DNA of 64,000 nt from assembly GCA_900239685.1 (NCBI GenBank), contig OENT01000699.1, positions 1 to 64,000 on the forward strand, written 5' to 3'. The position numbers and the translations under genes are program-made. Under the pieces are notes generated by a model. That model saw nothing but the letters and a program-made list of their open reading frames with translations. It did not search any database and was not told the DNA's origin. The number at the start of each line of letters is the position of its first letter. The first letter of the stretch is position 1. Below are positions 1 to 14,398 of this stretch, piece after piece. This DNA comes from Rotaria macrura (Eukaryota; Rotifera; Eurotatoria; Philodinida; Philodinidae).

Positions 1-2259
1 AGGTTAATATAGAGAGTAACCGAGACTGGCCGGAAACCGAGACCAAGCGGCTCGATCTTGATACATCCTTAATAACAATTCAACTCTGCATCCTTTGATT
101 AGTTTCTATTAAAATATTCAGTTTCAACCATAGGCTTGTGAATCAATATTATCAAATGTTTCACCGAAGTACGTGATTACTATTCGATTAGAAATATGTT
201 TCTTGTGTGCATACATATCCAAGTAGAGAACTCTAGATAACATGATGAGTATATTATTTCGAGATGACTGATGGCTTTGATGAATTTAGCAAGCTGAAGA
301 GAAGCGTAACATTGTTACTTAGTAAGATGTTTCTCTTTGTATTCATCTAACAATATTTTTATTATTTCGTATGTAAAGTCGATTATAAGATTCTGCCTTA
401 TCTCATTGGATTTCGAAAAAAACTAATACACATTTTGTGACAAATGACACGAATACCATTTACTAATGAATCCTAATTTTTACAGCTCATACTAAATTGC
501 AAAATTTTATATAAATATTATTAAAATAGTAGGTAACTCTTTTTCATGCCTTTTATCTTTTTTTGGCGAATTTCTTTAGAAAACCTTCTAATTTTAATAT
601 TTGCAATCATATTTGAGACATTTGATTGGTAGTGGGTTTTAAGTTACAAGAAGAAATTCGTCGCGAATTTCGGTACTATCAAACAGGAGTCGTGTAATTT
701 CTAAAAATTGGAGTTCCTTTGTTTTAGATGATTCTATTTGAAATGTTCATATTATATGAATCGTTCAGTTCTTTGACTAATAGCTGTCATTCCATGAGGA
801 TTCTAGAAATTGATAAAGAGCATTTCTAAACAATAATATCCAACCAAAATTGTAGAGAAACTCATAGATGACACAAACGCAGCCGCAATATTTACCTTAG
901 CTGAGTAGAATCGAATAACGTGTAGCAAGTAGATTCACTTGCAGTCTTTAATATTGAGGTTAGAATATTCATTGTTGTAGTCGACGTATTGGATCATTTT
1001 GCAGTGTTCACGCAATAGCTATTGATGATCATTTACCGTTCAGATGAGTTTGTTTTCTTCAAATTCATACAGAGCGTTGCACAGATTTAATTTTCTATAT
1101 TGTTCGCTGCTTGAAACGGCTATTAGTGAAACGAGTAATTAGTAATCTGTACAGTAAATGCTAATTATTTTGAAATATATTATATAGAATGGAAAACGGA
1201 AATTTTTGAAGTTGAGTAATAGAACTATCGATGACTCACTATTTTCTAAACTATAAAAGATTGAAGATTAGTCAAAATGGCTATTTTTCATCGTTTTTGT
1301 TTCGTACTTGACATATTCGTTTTATGGTAATCGATATTTAGATAAAACTATTCTAGGCTAAAATCATGAAAAAAGGTATCATGAGCGTACATGCTAAAAT
1401 ACTGAACACAATAACAACACTGACACTTGTAGTCACATCAAGATTCACTGCTGAACTAGTAACCATTATAACTTGTCCAACGTGTTCGGAACACAACGAT
1501 AACCGTATGTCTAAGATAAGAATTTATTCTACTTTCAAAGAAATGAATACTATCGAAAGAGCTGTGCATTCACTTGAGAATTATGCAGCTCCTGAAAAAA
1601 TTCATCGTTTCTTATATGTCGTATGGATTGACTTGATATTTAGTTGTACGATGAAAATGTCTAATTTTCATCAAACTATGTGTGTCATAATGAAAAGAAA
1701 TCAGTTGAATTCTAGCGACTTAAATGTTCAATACTTAAAAAAAACATGATGAATTCAATCATGAGTGATCATTTGTTTACAAATGTAATCCATAAGCTTA
1801 TTTTGGATCTATTCTATAAAATATTCTCCATATCAACAACGATCTACAGTCAATATTAAAAAAATCGAAAAGATAAAATACAAATATCTTTTTTTCGTTC
1901 ACTTTTAACAACATCCGAACCTCTGTCGTCGGTCATGCGGGATAATATAAACGACTAATAATGAGGAATGTATGTGAACTGATTAGTAATAGAGATAATC
2001 AAACCTAAATCAATAAGAAAAAAATGACTTCTCAAACAATTAGATATTCCAATATAAGAAAAAGAAAATTTTAAAAGATAGACACAAATATTATATGATG
2101 TTGAAAAGTAGATAAGAAAATAAGAAATAATCTTAAATCGATAATAATGTTCAATAAAAATAAACCTTTTAACAATATCTAACATGTTTTGATTCCACAT
2201 TGTTAATGTATGGCTTAATAGTATGAATGGTATACAAGTCAATCCAATTTCCACGGTTA
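1..2259. other. AT-rich stretch without a recognised gene
   Basis: No conserved coding sequence is visible. The first 70 bases are richer in G and C than what follows and could be the edge of a repeat cut by the window. One 127-codon ATG ORF at 1366-1749 (plus) begins with a hydrophobic stretch but resembles no family I know and may be chance. The 3' flank of the receptor gene lies at the right end. Confidence 0.5.
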
Positions 2260-3322
2260 TCACCGTATGACAACGGGAACATTTGTAACTTGTACAACAG
2301 TAGCAGTACCTACGACATTTCTTTCGTTCCATCTTCTTATTTTAGCGGTTACGATTTTTTTCAATTCTGGAAGAGAAACAAAACAAACAAGCGGTAACAA
2401 GAGCTGAATAAAATAAATTAGATAGAAGAATATATTGAATTGAACATAAATAAGGAATGTTGGATATACGAATTGTTGCATTAAGCCGGTAATCGCAATT
2501 GGTAACCAAAATATAAGAAAAAGTGATGACATGACAAGTAGTTGTATAGTCATCTTTCGATTCTTTTTTGCTCGTTCAGCATTATATCTTATTGCCATGG
2601 AACGAATTTTTACTCTAATAATTAATAAAAGATTGGCGAGAGCAATCGAAAAAGCTGGTATAATTATATTGAATAACCAATTTCCAATACCGAGCGTTTT
2701 ATTTTTGTAATAACATGGTGCTGTACACAATAATTCCTGATAGTCCCAATTGTTGACACACTGATATATATAAATAAGTGAACCATAACTTATTGGTGGG
2801 TACAATATTGCGATAGTCAATGGTATATAATGAAAAACAATACATTTCCATCGACTTTGAAAGAGAAACCGAGAAAAAATAAGAATATGACGTTCAATAG
2901 ATGCCCAAAACACTAAAAAACTATCAATAGAATATACGAGTTCAATAAAAAAGAATAAACTTACTAACAAACAAGCTAATGCCATTTAATGTAAACTCAT
3001 ACCAATTAAAGAATAGACAGTGATTACTAGTTGACGGTCGCACAACACCAGTATTCAAGTAATTCTCCACCATTGATAATTCAGTTGTTACTTGAATGAA
3101 ACTCGTAATTAATAACGCAATAACAAAATGATTTCTAATCGGTTTTATCAACTCGGATGGTCGACAAATAATGTTGATGAATATGAATAAAGAACAGATG
3201 ATTGATAATACTTGACAAGGTAATAAAATTGCTAGTTTAATCGAACGATTATTAGCTATGATAGCAATATTTGTACTTGTATTGTTCAGTACTAGAGCAT
3301 TATTCGTACGGATAACTGTCAT
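2260..3322 (-). CDS. Rhodopsin-like seven-transmembrane receptor (ERH-type)
   Basis: Two exons, 3322-2965 and 2912-2260, joined by a 52-nt GTAAGT...TTTTAG intron; the join gives 336 aa and restores TM3 as ISLFVMFWASIERHILIF. The ERH triplet takes the place of the usual DRY at the cytoplasmic end of TM3, and C102 plus cysteines in the second extracellular loop could form the usual disulfide. The N-terminus carries N-glycosylation-type sites (NNTS) and about seven hydrophobic segments follow, with a basic tail. The first in-frame ATG is at 3322; the frame stays open upstream without another ATG, so a further 5' exon is possible. The family is class A GPCR; the ligand cannot be told. Receptors with this TM3 are, to my knowledge, expanded in bdelloid rotifers, but that is recall, not shown here. 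Confidence 0.8.
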
Positions 3323-6300
3323 ATTGCTTTTATTACTTATCGTTCCAGTGAAACTAGACAAAGTTATATCGAACAATTGCCAAAGGTACAGATGAGATGA
3401 AACATATGAACACTCTATTGAACTAGCCTCATTTTGTTTCTAATCTCTAGTCACACGATATCTGCAAAGAGTTGTAAAATTACCATGCTTTGAAATGTTT
3501 CTATTTAGATCTGAAGAAAAATTAAAACAACTGACATTATACGAGACAACAAAAAGAAATGAAATTTAAATTTAAACAGTTACTGAAGAATCACTCTCGA
3601 CAATGGTTGATAAGAATTAGAGTGTTTTTTTGAATCATCACATCTTTCTTGCTTTCTTCTATTTTGGTTACGAACATAATTGTGAAAAGATGCTTATTTG
3701 ATTGCATCTTCTGTGTTGAAGATTTTAATTAACTTCTTAAAGTCATGCTGGACTATTCTATTTATAAAGAATCCTTCATTTTTCAACTGTTGCTTATTTC
3801 TTAGAAACGCTATCTTGAATTAAGTATGCTGATGTAAGCATTGTGAATAAGTTATTTCAACTTTTCTCATGATAATAAATAAAATATAATTTCAACTTAA
3901 ACCATCGTCAAAACAATTTCACTAGCTTAAGACGAGAGCAACGAAGATAATTGTAGTTTTCGAAGCATCTAAGTTCGATACTGCTTTATATTTCAATCAT
4001 TTTCTTTTGTCACTTCTTTCTTCAGATACTTTGTGAATTTCGAAGATAAATCTAGTGTCCATTACTGTCCTCTTTTCTCTGACTTAGACCGAAGCCGAAA
4101 CGCATAACATTTTACAGTATAGTCTATGTATGTATTGGAGTAAAAACTTTTGACCAATAGTTTTTCTTCGCATTGAAACAGCTGAGGAATCATTCTTCTC
4201 ATAAGTTCCTAATAACCAACTGATGCGTGACAGGATGAATCCGCTATGACACTTGTTCATATTCTAATGATATCATCAGAAACTACATAAGAAAGTAAGA
4301 TTGACGAACATAGGTTAAATAGTTCAGTGAGTGCTATTGATTGCACCTTTAAATGATTATTCGTATGGGCACTGTTTCAATTAATAGAATTATATTGCGA
4401 GAAAACTATTGTTTGTTGCATGAATTGATAAAATACCATTTTCTTCATAATCATGTTCCTTTTTTCATTGATATACGATCATCTTGATCCAAAATTACAA
4501 CTTTAGGTCCTATTCTGAATCAATACTTCAAAATTAATATGCAATTCTAAACAGATAATCGAAGTGCTTGTCAGAACGCCATTACTGAACTCTCATTTAG
4601 GGCTCGGTCGTAAATCTTATTTTCACTAAAGTCTCATACAAAACACACAAATCACACACACGCATGTGAAAGTTGATCATTTAAAAGTACTAAAGTTACC
4701 AGTATATTTTCATTAAAATAGATCCTAATTGTCTATGACTTCACGTGATACCTATGTCATTACAAATGCAATTGTGTTTATGATTTCAAACAAAACATCA
4801 ACATTAAATTGCGAGTCGTCTCGTTGTGGGAAAACATTATAAATTGACGAAGATTTTTATCTTGATCATAGTGCAAGAGACCGTGTCTCAAAAAATGGTA
4901 ATACATCTTAAAGATCATTAGTAGTCAATCACAGGTTACAGTAGCTGTTTCGATAGTAACTAACTATTTATTCTGCGTCCATATTAGAAACTTTGCAAAA
5001 ATGGATGAAAACAATATTTGTTTAAACGTCATCATTTTGATTCAAAACATAGAGAAAGATGTTTCCTAAGCATATGCATTGTTGCTGTAACGTACTCGAG
5101 ATTGATCAGTTCTTCAAAAATATTGAACTGAACTTCAGATTCACGTTCATATGTTTATATGAATTATTATTAAATGCAGTGTTCGAAATACATTTTCTGA
5201 TGAAATGTGTGGTCGACTAGACTTCTTATCTTAGTTCTTCTCGAATCTAACGGTTTGATCTCCCTCTAATGAAAAATTGGAAATGCTAGACTCTCGATCG
5301 TTGAACGAGACCTATAATGTTCTATGTATTAATGGTTTACGATTGAAATCATTTAAAATTCTTGTTTTTTTGTTTAAAATTTTGAGTTTACGAATACAAA
5401 TGGATATAGATGAGTGTGTTACTAGAAAAACATGATCAAGAATATTTAATTCTATGTTTAATATTATGTTTCTCCTTTTCGGGGCGTGTTATCCTATTCA
5501 ACAATCAAGGAATTTTTAGAACATAAACTCTAGTATATCACATAGCTTTTCCCTATTTAGAATGATGCAAGTACTAGTTTTTTCGGTACAGTTATGCATC
5601 AATTCATGTCATTAATAAGAACTCACACGTTTAACGAAAATTCAAGTGTGTATCAAGCTGATATAAACCCATAATTGTAAATATGATCGATAGAATCAAC
5701 AACCTGATAGGATATAAAATTCTCATTTGTCACAAAGATTGGTGATTTTACGTGATTCATCTTGTAATTATTATTTTTTCGATGGTAATTCACTAATTCC
5801 ATGAAACGATATGCTTAGTAGACAAAAATACCTCGAAGTTTTAATAAGTAGTATATTTACTGTGTTGATGAAGAGAACAAAGTCAATGGGCAATTCATAG
5901 AATTGTCACATTTAATGCATTGAAAAATTCAGCACTACGTTTATTTTTCTTGAACCTTATGTGCATTGCTTATATCTTAAGTGAGGTGGGCTATTAATAA
6001 ACTATATAGACACTTTCCTGATTACAGATCACAAACAATACTCAAAATGATAGATTAGAAACGTGCTACAAACTAGATAAACTAAAGCAACAGTGTCGTA
6101 GTTAAACAATAGGAATAGTACAGTAGTTCTTTACACTTTAATCTTGCACGCGTTTCCGTCCATGATATTGTACCTGACATAATAGATATTTACTCAATTG
6201 TCGTAGTTTCATGTTCTAAACTCACTACATAATGAAGAAGATAAATGATAAACAACGTGCATTTGTCTTTATAATGAACAAAAAGTTAATGTGCCGATGA

Positions 6301-9300
6301 GATGAAGGATTATATTAAGTTTAGAGGATTCACACTATTTGTTTGTTATTTATATTTTGAAAACATAGTTGTGATTATCATCGCGGGTATGAACTAAAAG
6401 AACAGATGCATGAGTTCCGATTAACTAATTACTAGTTAAAACAGACTCACATAATCAAATACTTTTTTGACCGTTAAGTTCGCTGGTCGTTCATGTGGAA
6501 AAACTTAGATAAGATATCAGTGTAAATAACGTCTCGATTAATCACAGATCAGAATCAATGCGCAGTCCGAATAATGAAAACAAATGTATGCTTAACTGAT
6601 GTATCCATGAATATTTTTATTTTTTCAAGGACACTCTAATGGAAAACTACGTGGTTGTGTCCTTATTCTGTTGATCATAATCATATTTCTGTTATTTCTA
6701 TTACTTCTTCCGCTAATGCATTGCCATTTTTGTTTGTATATTGTATTGTGCTCTCATCTACTATTTTTCTCTGTATTCCATTAAATTGATAAATAATGTA
6801 GCTAAAGTAATAATTTAAAAATTACTGATAAAGAAGTTACAATAATGTGAATTATCAAGTTTGAACAACAATGTTGTTCAACATGTGTTACATCGTGATC
6901 TCTTTTACGAGACTATAGTATCTTTGATTTTGTCTGAAAGTCGATACAGAAATGAAATTTATTCGTGTTGATACATTCTTCATTAAAATTTTCTTTTCCG
7001 TAGAATCGTATTTTACTTCTGGGTTCGATTACGTCACCTATGTCATGTGTTTCAAATGATGTAAGGAAATATTTAATCATTAGGTATGATATTTTAAGCA
7101 CGTCTTTCCTGTTGATTTTGATAAGAGAATCGTCAATCGATCTGTTTTTTTTTTGATAGTTTTTCGATTAGGCGTATTACTTACTTGCTCGAAAACATAT
7201 TGCTGCTATAGATATAGGATTAATTACTTTTTTATCACTATTCGCCTCGAGGTAAATGTCTAATTATTTTTAATTGCTTGTTTTAGTTGATTAATGTGAG
7301 CAAGACCATGGATCATTTTAATTTTGACGTATTCCATCTGAATCAATAGAAAATAGCTAATTAATTAATTAAAATAGAAGAGAAAAAAATATCAAATTAT
7401 ACCGTGTACTATTTGAAACGTGTACTATAAGGAAAAGATTACATTAAATAATTGATATTGATTTAAATCTAGATCTTTGTTTTCCAGTTCGCAAGATTGC
7501 TGTACGGAAATATCATTTTGAAGACTTACATAGGTTTATTGATACATGATGTAAGGATGATTGTATATGTGTGATTTCATGCTAGTTTTTATTTGCAGTT
7601 AAAGATGATTTCTAAATACAATGGATGTACATGAAACTCTCTCTTTTAAGTATTTACTGGAAAATATTTTACTTTGATGGAAAATTTCAATATCACGATC
7701 CAGTCTCATCCCTACTTCGAAATGCTTATGAATAATTTATCTATACATCATAGAAAAGCAGAGTGATTCTAAGCGATAGCCATCTTCCTTGAATCGTCAG
7801 TTACTTGGTTAGTGATGAAAAATAATATCGTTTATGATAAAGAATGCAGCCATGTTACATATTCTTTTCTTTTAAAATTCTACTCAAATTAGTGATATAC
7901 ATGTACATTAGAAAAATGAAGTTCTTCATGCAAAAATATCAATTAAAGAATTTTAAAAATATCCGATAATAAGTTCTGATAATGACAGTGCCGAGTGTGC
8001 CGCGTATTTTAATTAAAAAGCATTTTATCATTCGACTATAACAAGTTTCTTTTATTACTTTTCTTGCTTGGCAACCACAGGGGGAACGAAGGGCGACTGG
8101 GCCATGATCTTTAATGTTCTATATCATTTCTTTTTAGTTTGGGACGTCATTTCGTTAGACTTATTAATCGGATACATCATAGGTTATCTCCTTGTCCATA
8201 TAATGAATTGTCTTTTTGAGTAATCATTTTTTCATGTTACAAACAGAAAACAACATTCATATACAAGCCTATGAATCCGAATGAAAAACTCTGATAATAA
8301 CTAAAGTTATATAGAATTCTATAAGCATACAGTTGGCCTCACATGATCTATTTCTATTTTGTCAAAAAACAATTAGAGAAATGAAACAATAACATGCTCA
8401 CCGTTCATATTCGAACTCATGTGTCCGATTGTGCTTACTGATATTTCATTTTTCGTTTCGGAAGAAGAAATGTGGTAAATGTGTTCATTGTTCTTTTAAA
8501 GGAAATCTATGAGATATTTTTATTGTTAGAAATTAACTTTTCACATAGACATTTACGACCGATGACAAGAGAACTTCGATGCTGTTAAACATTTTGCTTT
8601 AGCATACAAAATAAGATAATCGGAAAGTATATTACTTGTCTCTACCAATAATATATTAGTGATGAAAATGTTTTAACACAATAGTCTCTGTCAGTCATTT
8701 GTATATGTAGAACAAATATAATACAGTGTTATGTCATCTAATCACTTTTTTTTGTAGAAACTCCTCGTTTAGTTATGATTGTACACATCACACTAATCAT
8801 TGAACTTCTCATATTTATCAGTCTTTGAATGTCACTGCAATGTCTGTATAAGATAGAGACAGAATACAACAACAGCAAATTTCATTAACAGCATCAATAA
8901 TATTGAAAGATTTTCTTCATCAACAACAATTATATAATCTCGCTACTAATTAGTCATTACATTAATAATGTACAACAACAATCATTACATCATGAGATAT
9001 TAGTACAAAAACTAAATCATTTGACAAGACTGAACAGCTACGTTATAAGCCAAGATCAGTAAATTATTGTTGCATTGTTCATGTTTCATTTATTTCTGTC
9101 ACGCTCTTTCTCCTTTATTCTTTTCTTCTACATCTTTCGTTCCTTTGATGATATGCGTGTGTAATTATACACGATCAGATAGTATTCAGAAGCAATGAAA
9201 CGATTATGTTGGTCTCTAATCGTATTTTTTTGATCTACGTATATAACGTACTGCATAAAAGAAGAAGACAACAAAATGAAATATTGTATCTGTAATGAAT

Positions 9301-9627
9301 GAACGGTTTGCATTGCTTAAATATGATCGGAACAATTGCCGGTGAATGAAAGCCATCAGTTTTAGTCATTTACTTACATACAAGAGTTCTGGGTTTTGAA
9401 TATTATCTTTGAAAAATTTCTAAATTAAAGATGGCGTCAATGTCTTCTCTTGCCCCAATAATAAATTAAAAATAAATATGAATGTTGAAGATACTTTTCA
9501 TTGATAGAGAACGATATGTTAAAACATGTCGTATACACAGAAAAAGAAAACAAGAAAAAGGAAAAAGAATACTGATCTGAACTAGAATCAACATACTAGA
9601 TATACATATACTGCTCTTGACAAACTT
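3323..9627. other. 6.3-kb intergenic stretch, no clear gene
   Basis: This is AT-rich sequence with stops in all frames. Two exceptions stand out. Two short Gln-rich coding-like fragments lie at 8858-8953 and 8967-9062 (plus), in different frames and without a start. A GC-rich patch at about 8075-8110 interrupts the background and may be a fragment of a mobile element. No tRNA- or rRNA-like fold was recognised. Confidence 0.45.
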
Positions 9628-11779
9628 TTAAAAAGGACATTCATGTATAGGTTGCAAATGACGTGTGACTGTTTGAGATTTCTCGAGTTTTAATGGTTCA
9701 TCAATAAATGATGATGTTCGTTTTGCTGTACGAGTTGGCATTGAACTTAAATAGAATGCTGTCATTAGTTCCAATGTTGCTTCGGGTGTTGATGTCGTTG
9801 ACATGGATGGATTTTGTCGTTCATTTTCATTATGTAAACATTCAATATATTCTTTGATGGTATTCGACAAAAGATCGCATTCAGGGTGAAGTAGAGTTGC
9901 TGGATGATTTGTTTTATCAGTTGATGTTAAACATTTGTCTACCCATAGATCAACTTGTTCATTAATTGATGATCGCTCATTTTTAATTTCTTCATCTGTA
10001 TCATCATCATCATCATCATTTTCATCTTCTAAGTTGATATCTTCTTCGGGATATGCATGTGGTGAGAGAATGCAGTCATCATCTTCATCATCATTACGAT
10101 TATTTACATCTAAATTTTTAATTAGTCGAATTTCGTTTTCGATTTCTTCGATATGTTTTAATATAGCACGTGAGTTTGTTTTCGTTAAAGTTGTTGACAA
10201 TAAAATTGGTGGTGGCGATGGCAATTTAATATTTTTTTCATCTAACGGAAGTATGAATGGGTTGTTTCGTGATGAGACAGAAATTGACGATACTAATTTA
10301 GTCGAAGGTTGCTTATCTTTTCGTTGTTTACGTAAGCGTTCATTCTCCAATATTTCTTCGAACTCAAGCGAAAAGTGATCATCAATTGAACGCGTTGATG
10401 AACTAGATGAATGACATTGATTAAGTACTTTATCATTTGGTAATTTAATAGGATGCGTTTTCGTTGCGTTTGATGTTCGTTGATTACGATAGTGAGCAGC
10501 GTCTGTTGATATCATTTGAGGACCTGAAATATTTCAATAATTAGACTTTTCTTTTGTCAATAATTCTTTTTCTTATTCGAAGTTTACTTTTTGTTCGTCG
10601 TGTTAAATTGCCATTATCGGAAGTGATGGTATGCGGACTAAAATATTGTTGTGTATTAGTATTTTCTTTGGAATTGTTCTGTGTGAAAGATGGTGATGGT
10701 GTTGATGAAATTTTCTTTTTCGATTTCTTCGGACGAAATTGTTCTGTTTCATTTAATTGAGCATCATCTCCACTTGTATTATTAACTGATGATACAATCG
10801 AGGCAGGCAACGACGAATTAGATGGTGATGATGAAGGTGATGAATCAATAACTCTTGAACTTGATAGAGAAAATCCATGTCCACTATCACTTTGATGCAG
10901 AATAACACTGGGCGTTGGTGCTGGTACCGATACTGGCGGCGGGGGTGATGGTGAACCGGAAGAATTCATATTTCCATTCGATGTTCTCTGTGGGAATGAT
11001 TCTGAATGTATTAATCCTACTGGTGATGCACGAAATGTTGAATCATAAACACCATATTCCGGTTGGGATAAAACTGGTATTAGTGGTGATGTGTGAAGAT
11101 GACATGGATTTGATGATTCGATGAATGTTGATGATCGATTATTTATTGGCGTATTACCAATCCAAGGGTTAGTTCGAATTTTAGATCGTTGTTTCTTAGA
11201 TAAACTCGTTGTAGTTGTGGTCCATAGTGAACTATTACTTGATGAAGTCGTACTGGGATTAGCTGTTGGATTTTGTGATGACATGAGATGTGTTGAATGA
11301 TGTGGTTGCTGTTGTTGATGTGATTGTTGTTCTAGATGATGTTGTTGACACTCACGGCGTGGGCTACACGTTGCTAATGTACTCGAATAATTACGATTTG
11401 AAAATGATATTTTTCTATCCAGTGATAGCTTGGGTGGTAGCGGAGGAGGTGGCAGAGGTGGTGGAATAATAGGTGATGGTTGATATGACACTTGACAATG
11501 TGAACACGAAGACAATGTATTATCATATGAGGATCGTGTTCCAACTATTGTATTGACTAATTCAGCATGACGAGCTAGTAAGATCTGAGTACGACTATGT
11601 TGATCGTCTGCGGCCATCGTATTAATATCTTCGTATCCATAAACATCATAATGACAATCAGTTGAGGTCGCTAAATCTTGTTGATTTTTTGCATGACTTG
11701 CTTTCCTTTGTGACTTTGAAGATTGTGTATTGCTTTTACGTTTGGATACAAGGGAGTTTAAATAGTCTTTGAATTTCAT
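9628..11779 (-). CDS. Uncharacterised low-complexity protein, two exons
   Basis: I do not recognise this gene. Exon 1 is 11779-10588 and exon 2 is 10523-9628; a 64-nt GTAAAC...TTTCAG intron joins them in frame to 695 aa. The start is the ATG at 11779 in an AAAATGAAA context. The N-terminus is short and basic (KFKDYLNSL, then KRK), followed by a Tyr/Asp segment with YGYEDI, a proline run near residues 106-117 (PPPLPPPPLPPK), Gln/His runs and Ser/Thr-rich linkers. The exon 2 product has short helical, charged segments near 441-470 and 515-535 and a strongly acidic tract near 541-580. No membrane segment, signal peptide or catalytic motif is seen. Proline and acidic tracts suggest a scaffold or adaptor, but that is a guess. 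The long open frame across the splice makes it very likely a real gene. Confidence 0.75.
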
Positions 11780-14376
11780 TTTTATTTTAAAAGCCAAAAA
11801 AAAATCTAAAATAAACTAAAAATAGACATATAGATTTACATATATTAGAGGAACAGATGCATTTAACTATAACAAAAGTACGCAAGTGTTGGGTCATAAT
11901 TACATCGTACATTATTCACTAATCTCTTTTTTTTTCTTTTCGCATTCATACTAAACTCATTACTCACTCTTGCCCGTTCATTGTACGGTTCGTTTAATCT
12001 TTCTTCAGTTGCTGCGATTTAGAAAGAAAATAGTATGCCATTCTATATAGGATGATAAATCAGAGACAGAATGGTTATTTTATTTTGTAATCATATCCTT
12101 CTTTTTCTCTTCATCATCTTGTTCTCATCCCAATTCGTCCCCCTGTGTTTGTATAAACACAGCAAGCATTCGCCTATAGCTCTCATTTTCTACAAACGAC
12201 AGATGTGTAACTTGCGTGAACTCAAGGCACGGTTGGGTTACTTTTCCATAGGAAAGCCGAACTATTATTTCCCTAATCAATATTGATGATCATTGAGACA
12301 GTACAAGGCTTCTTCTCTTTCTACATGCGAATGTCTTTTTATTATTACATAAAATTGAAATATTGAACTTACTCATGTATGTATTGACAATTAAATAAGA
12401 ATACTACTACTGTTCCCTTAGGGTAGACAAATTCAACTGCTTTCTATCAATGTTCTGTTCGCTGACCGAGAGATTGATATAGACAGAGAAGCAGACACAC
12501 GTAGTAAACACTGACGGACTACATTAAATGTTCAACGTATGTATCGAACACATCGTATTCTCAATAGACAAAAATAACGAACTGTACGACTCCCTATATT
12601 AGATTAAGATATGCAATCTTATATCGAATTTCTTATATAAAAATGCCATTTATTGCCGAAAAAAGACCTTTTGCGAAAATGTGATTAATGTGTGCATATT
12701 TTTTGAAAGTGATGCGCATATCTTTTATTGGTCTAATCTTAACTTATATTGGAACAAAAAATTGAAGACATGAAAGAAGATTTTCCTTTCATGATCCGGA
12801 AACGTATCTCTCTTTCTCGCTCACTCGTTTGCTCTTTCTTGAAAGACGACTCTGTCATTGGCATGAGCCGACGAAGACGACAAGACTAAAAAAAAAGGAG
12901 AAGAACAACGGAAAACATATACTTCTCTCTTAATTGAAAGATCCGATAGAGACGACTGAGAGAAAGAAAGAAGAAGGCAGATGGGTGTATGGAATAATCA
13001 TATCGAAAATAAAAAAACAACTCAAAAGAAAAGAAAGCGTAGCGACGGGAAGTTTTGATTGACTGTAACCAAATAAAAACATAACGACGTGAAGAGCGAA
13101 AATAGCGAGCATAAAAGCAAGTGACAATCAAAGCACTTACATTTTATTCGTGTCACATGTTGCAATTTGTATGTAAGATAATATACGAAGTGAGACAAGA
13201 GAGAGACAGAGACAGACAGAGACTGAGACAGAGTGAGAGAAAAAGGACAGCAAAAATAGAAAGTGTCAGGTATGATGAGAGGTGTCATTGTTGATTTAAT
13301 TCAAACATGATGGCATCTGTTTTTTGCTGTCGTTAAATTGTGACCAAAACAAGCTACTAATAGAATAATAAGAAGCCAAGTAAAACAGGCATAATGAAAA
13401 TACTTTTTCTAAAGGATGAAATTACTGCATCACACTATCATTTATACCTATCAGAATAACTTTACCTATCCAATAAGATAATTAACCTAGCAAAATAAAA
13501 AATACCAACAAATCTATGACTCGTTTTTCTTCTGTCTCTCTTCTTGGAACATTAATCTATATATTATAGGTTATCAAACATCATAATATGTAAAAGCTGG
13601 AAATCATAACTACTAGATTGCTTATGTTTATACAACTTTTCATGAATGCAAAGAATAGAAGAGTTAGTTAGATGTATATGTAGTTAGTTGAATGAGAGCG
13701 GATGCTTTATGTTTGTTTTACGTGCTCTATACTATACGTAACATAATCTGTCATATGTGTTCAATGAAGACAAGAGAAATATACATAGTGATGGGTGTAC
13801 TATATACTACTTCTGGGTATGTGAGTATTTTTTGAGTCTAAATCAGCTTATCGCGTTTACTCGGGTGAAAAATTGTGCGAATGAAAGAGTGAGAGAAGGG
13901 GAAGAGAGAGAGAGAGGGAATTAGTAACAGTCGATTAACTCACTTTCTTCTTGGTCTTTACGAGATGCTTTTAACAATACATCTTTTACATGCATCAGTA
14001 TACCATATCGAAGAGAAGTGGAGTTGTAACCAGCGTTTTTTCTTTGATTACATAGCCACAAAAAATCCTTGCTCCGTCGTTTTTTTTTCTTTTCTTCACG
14101 TAGACTCGACGCTGAAAATGAGTCACCTATTCAGTGGCATTAAAGAGTCTTTTTCTTTTTTTCCTTCTTTCTTCGTTTCTTTTACAGATCGTTCAGTGAT
14201 TTTTTTCTTTCCTCATTTCTTCGTCTCACTTATATGTTATGGTATGGAAGCATTTCTTCCTCGTTCTTCTATATTTATATTTTCTTTTGCCATGATGCGG
14301 CGTCAGTCGAACCAAAAAAGAAACAATTTGTTGTCGTGCGTCATCGAAAGGACATTAAATGCGTGGAACGAATAAA

Positions 14377-14398
14377 TGAATGAATGAATGAATGAATG
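14377..14398. repeat. (TGAA)n microsatellite
   Basis: About five and a half perfect copies of the tetranucleotide TGAA. Confidence 0.9.

Noticed and set aside
1955..2332. 125-codon minus-strand ORF overlapping the receptor 3' end
   Set aside because: It is a shifted frame of the last receptor exon plus 3' flank, with low-complexity content.
2942..2985. Apparent frameshift in the receptor gene
   Set aside because: The two frames overlap, but a 52-nt GTAAGT...TAG intron (2964-2913) joins them exactly and restores TM3, so the gene is not broken.
7010..7040. GGTTCGATT resembling a tRNA B box
   Set aside because: No matching acceptor stem, D-arm or anticodon arm can be built around it.
9935..10378. 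147-codon plus-strand ORF rich in serine
   Set aside because: It is the antisense shadow of the acidic/Ser-rich part of the minus-strand gene at 9628-11779.
13965..14375. 136-codon plus-strand ORF
   Set aside because: It arises from a T/C-rich low-complexity tract (Phe/Ser runs), with no family signal.
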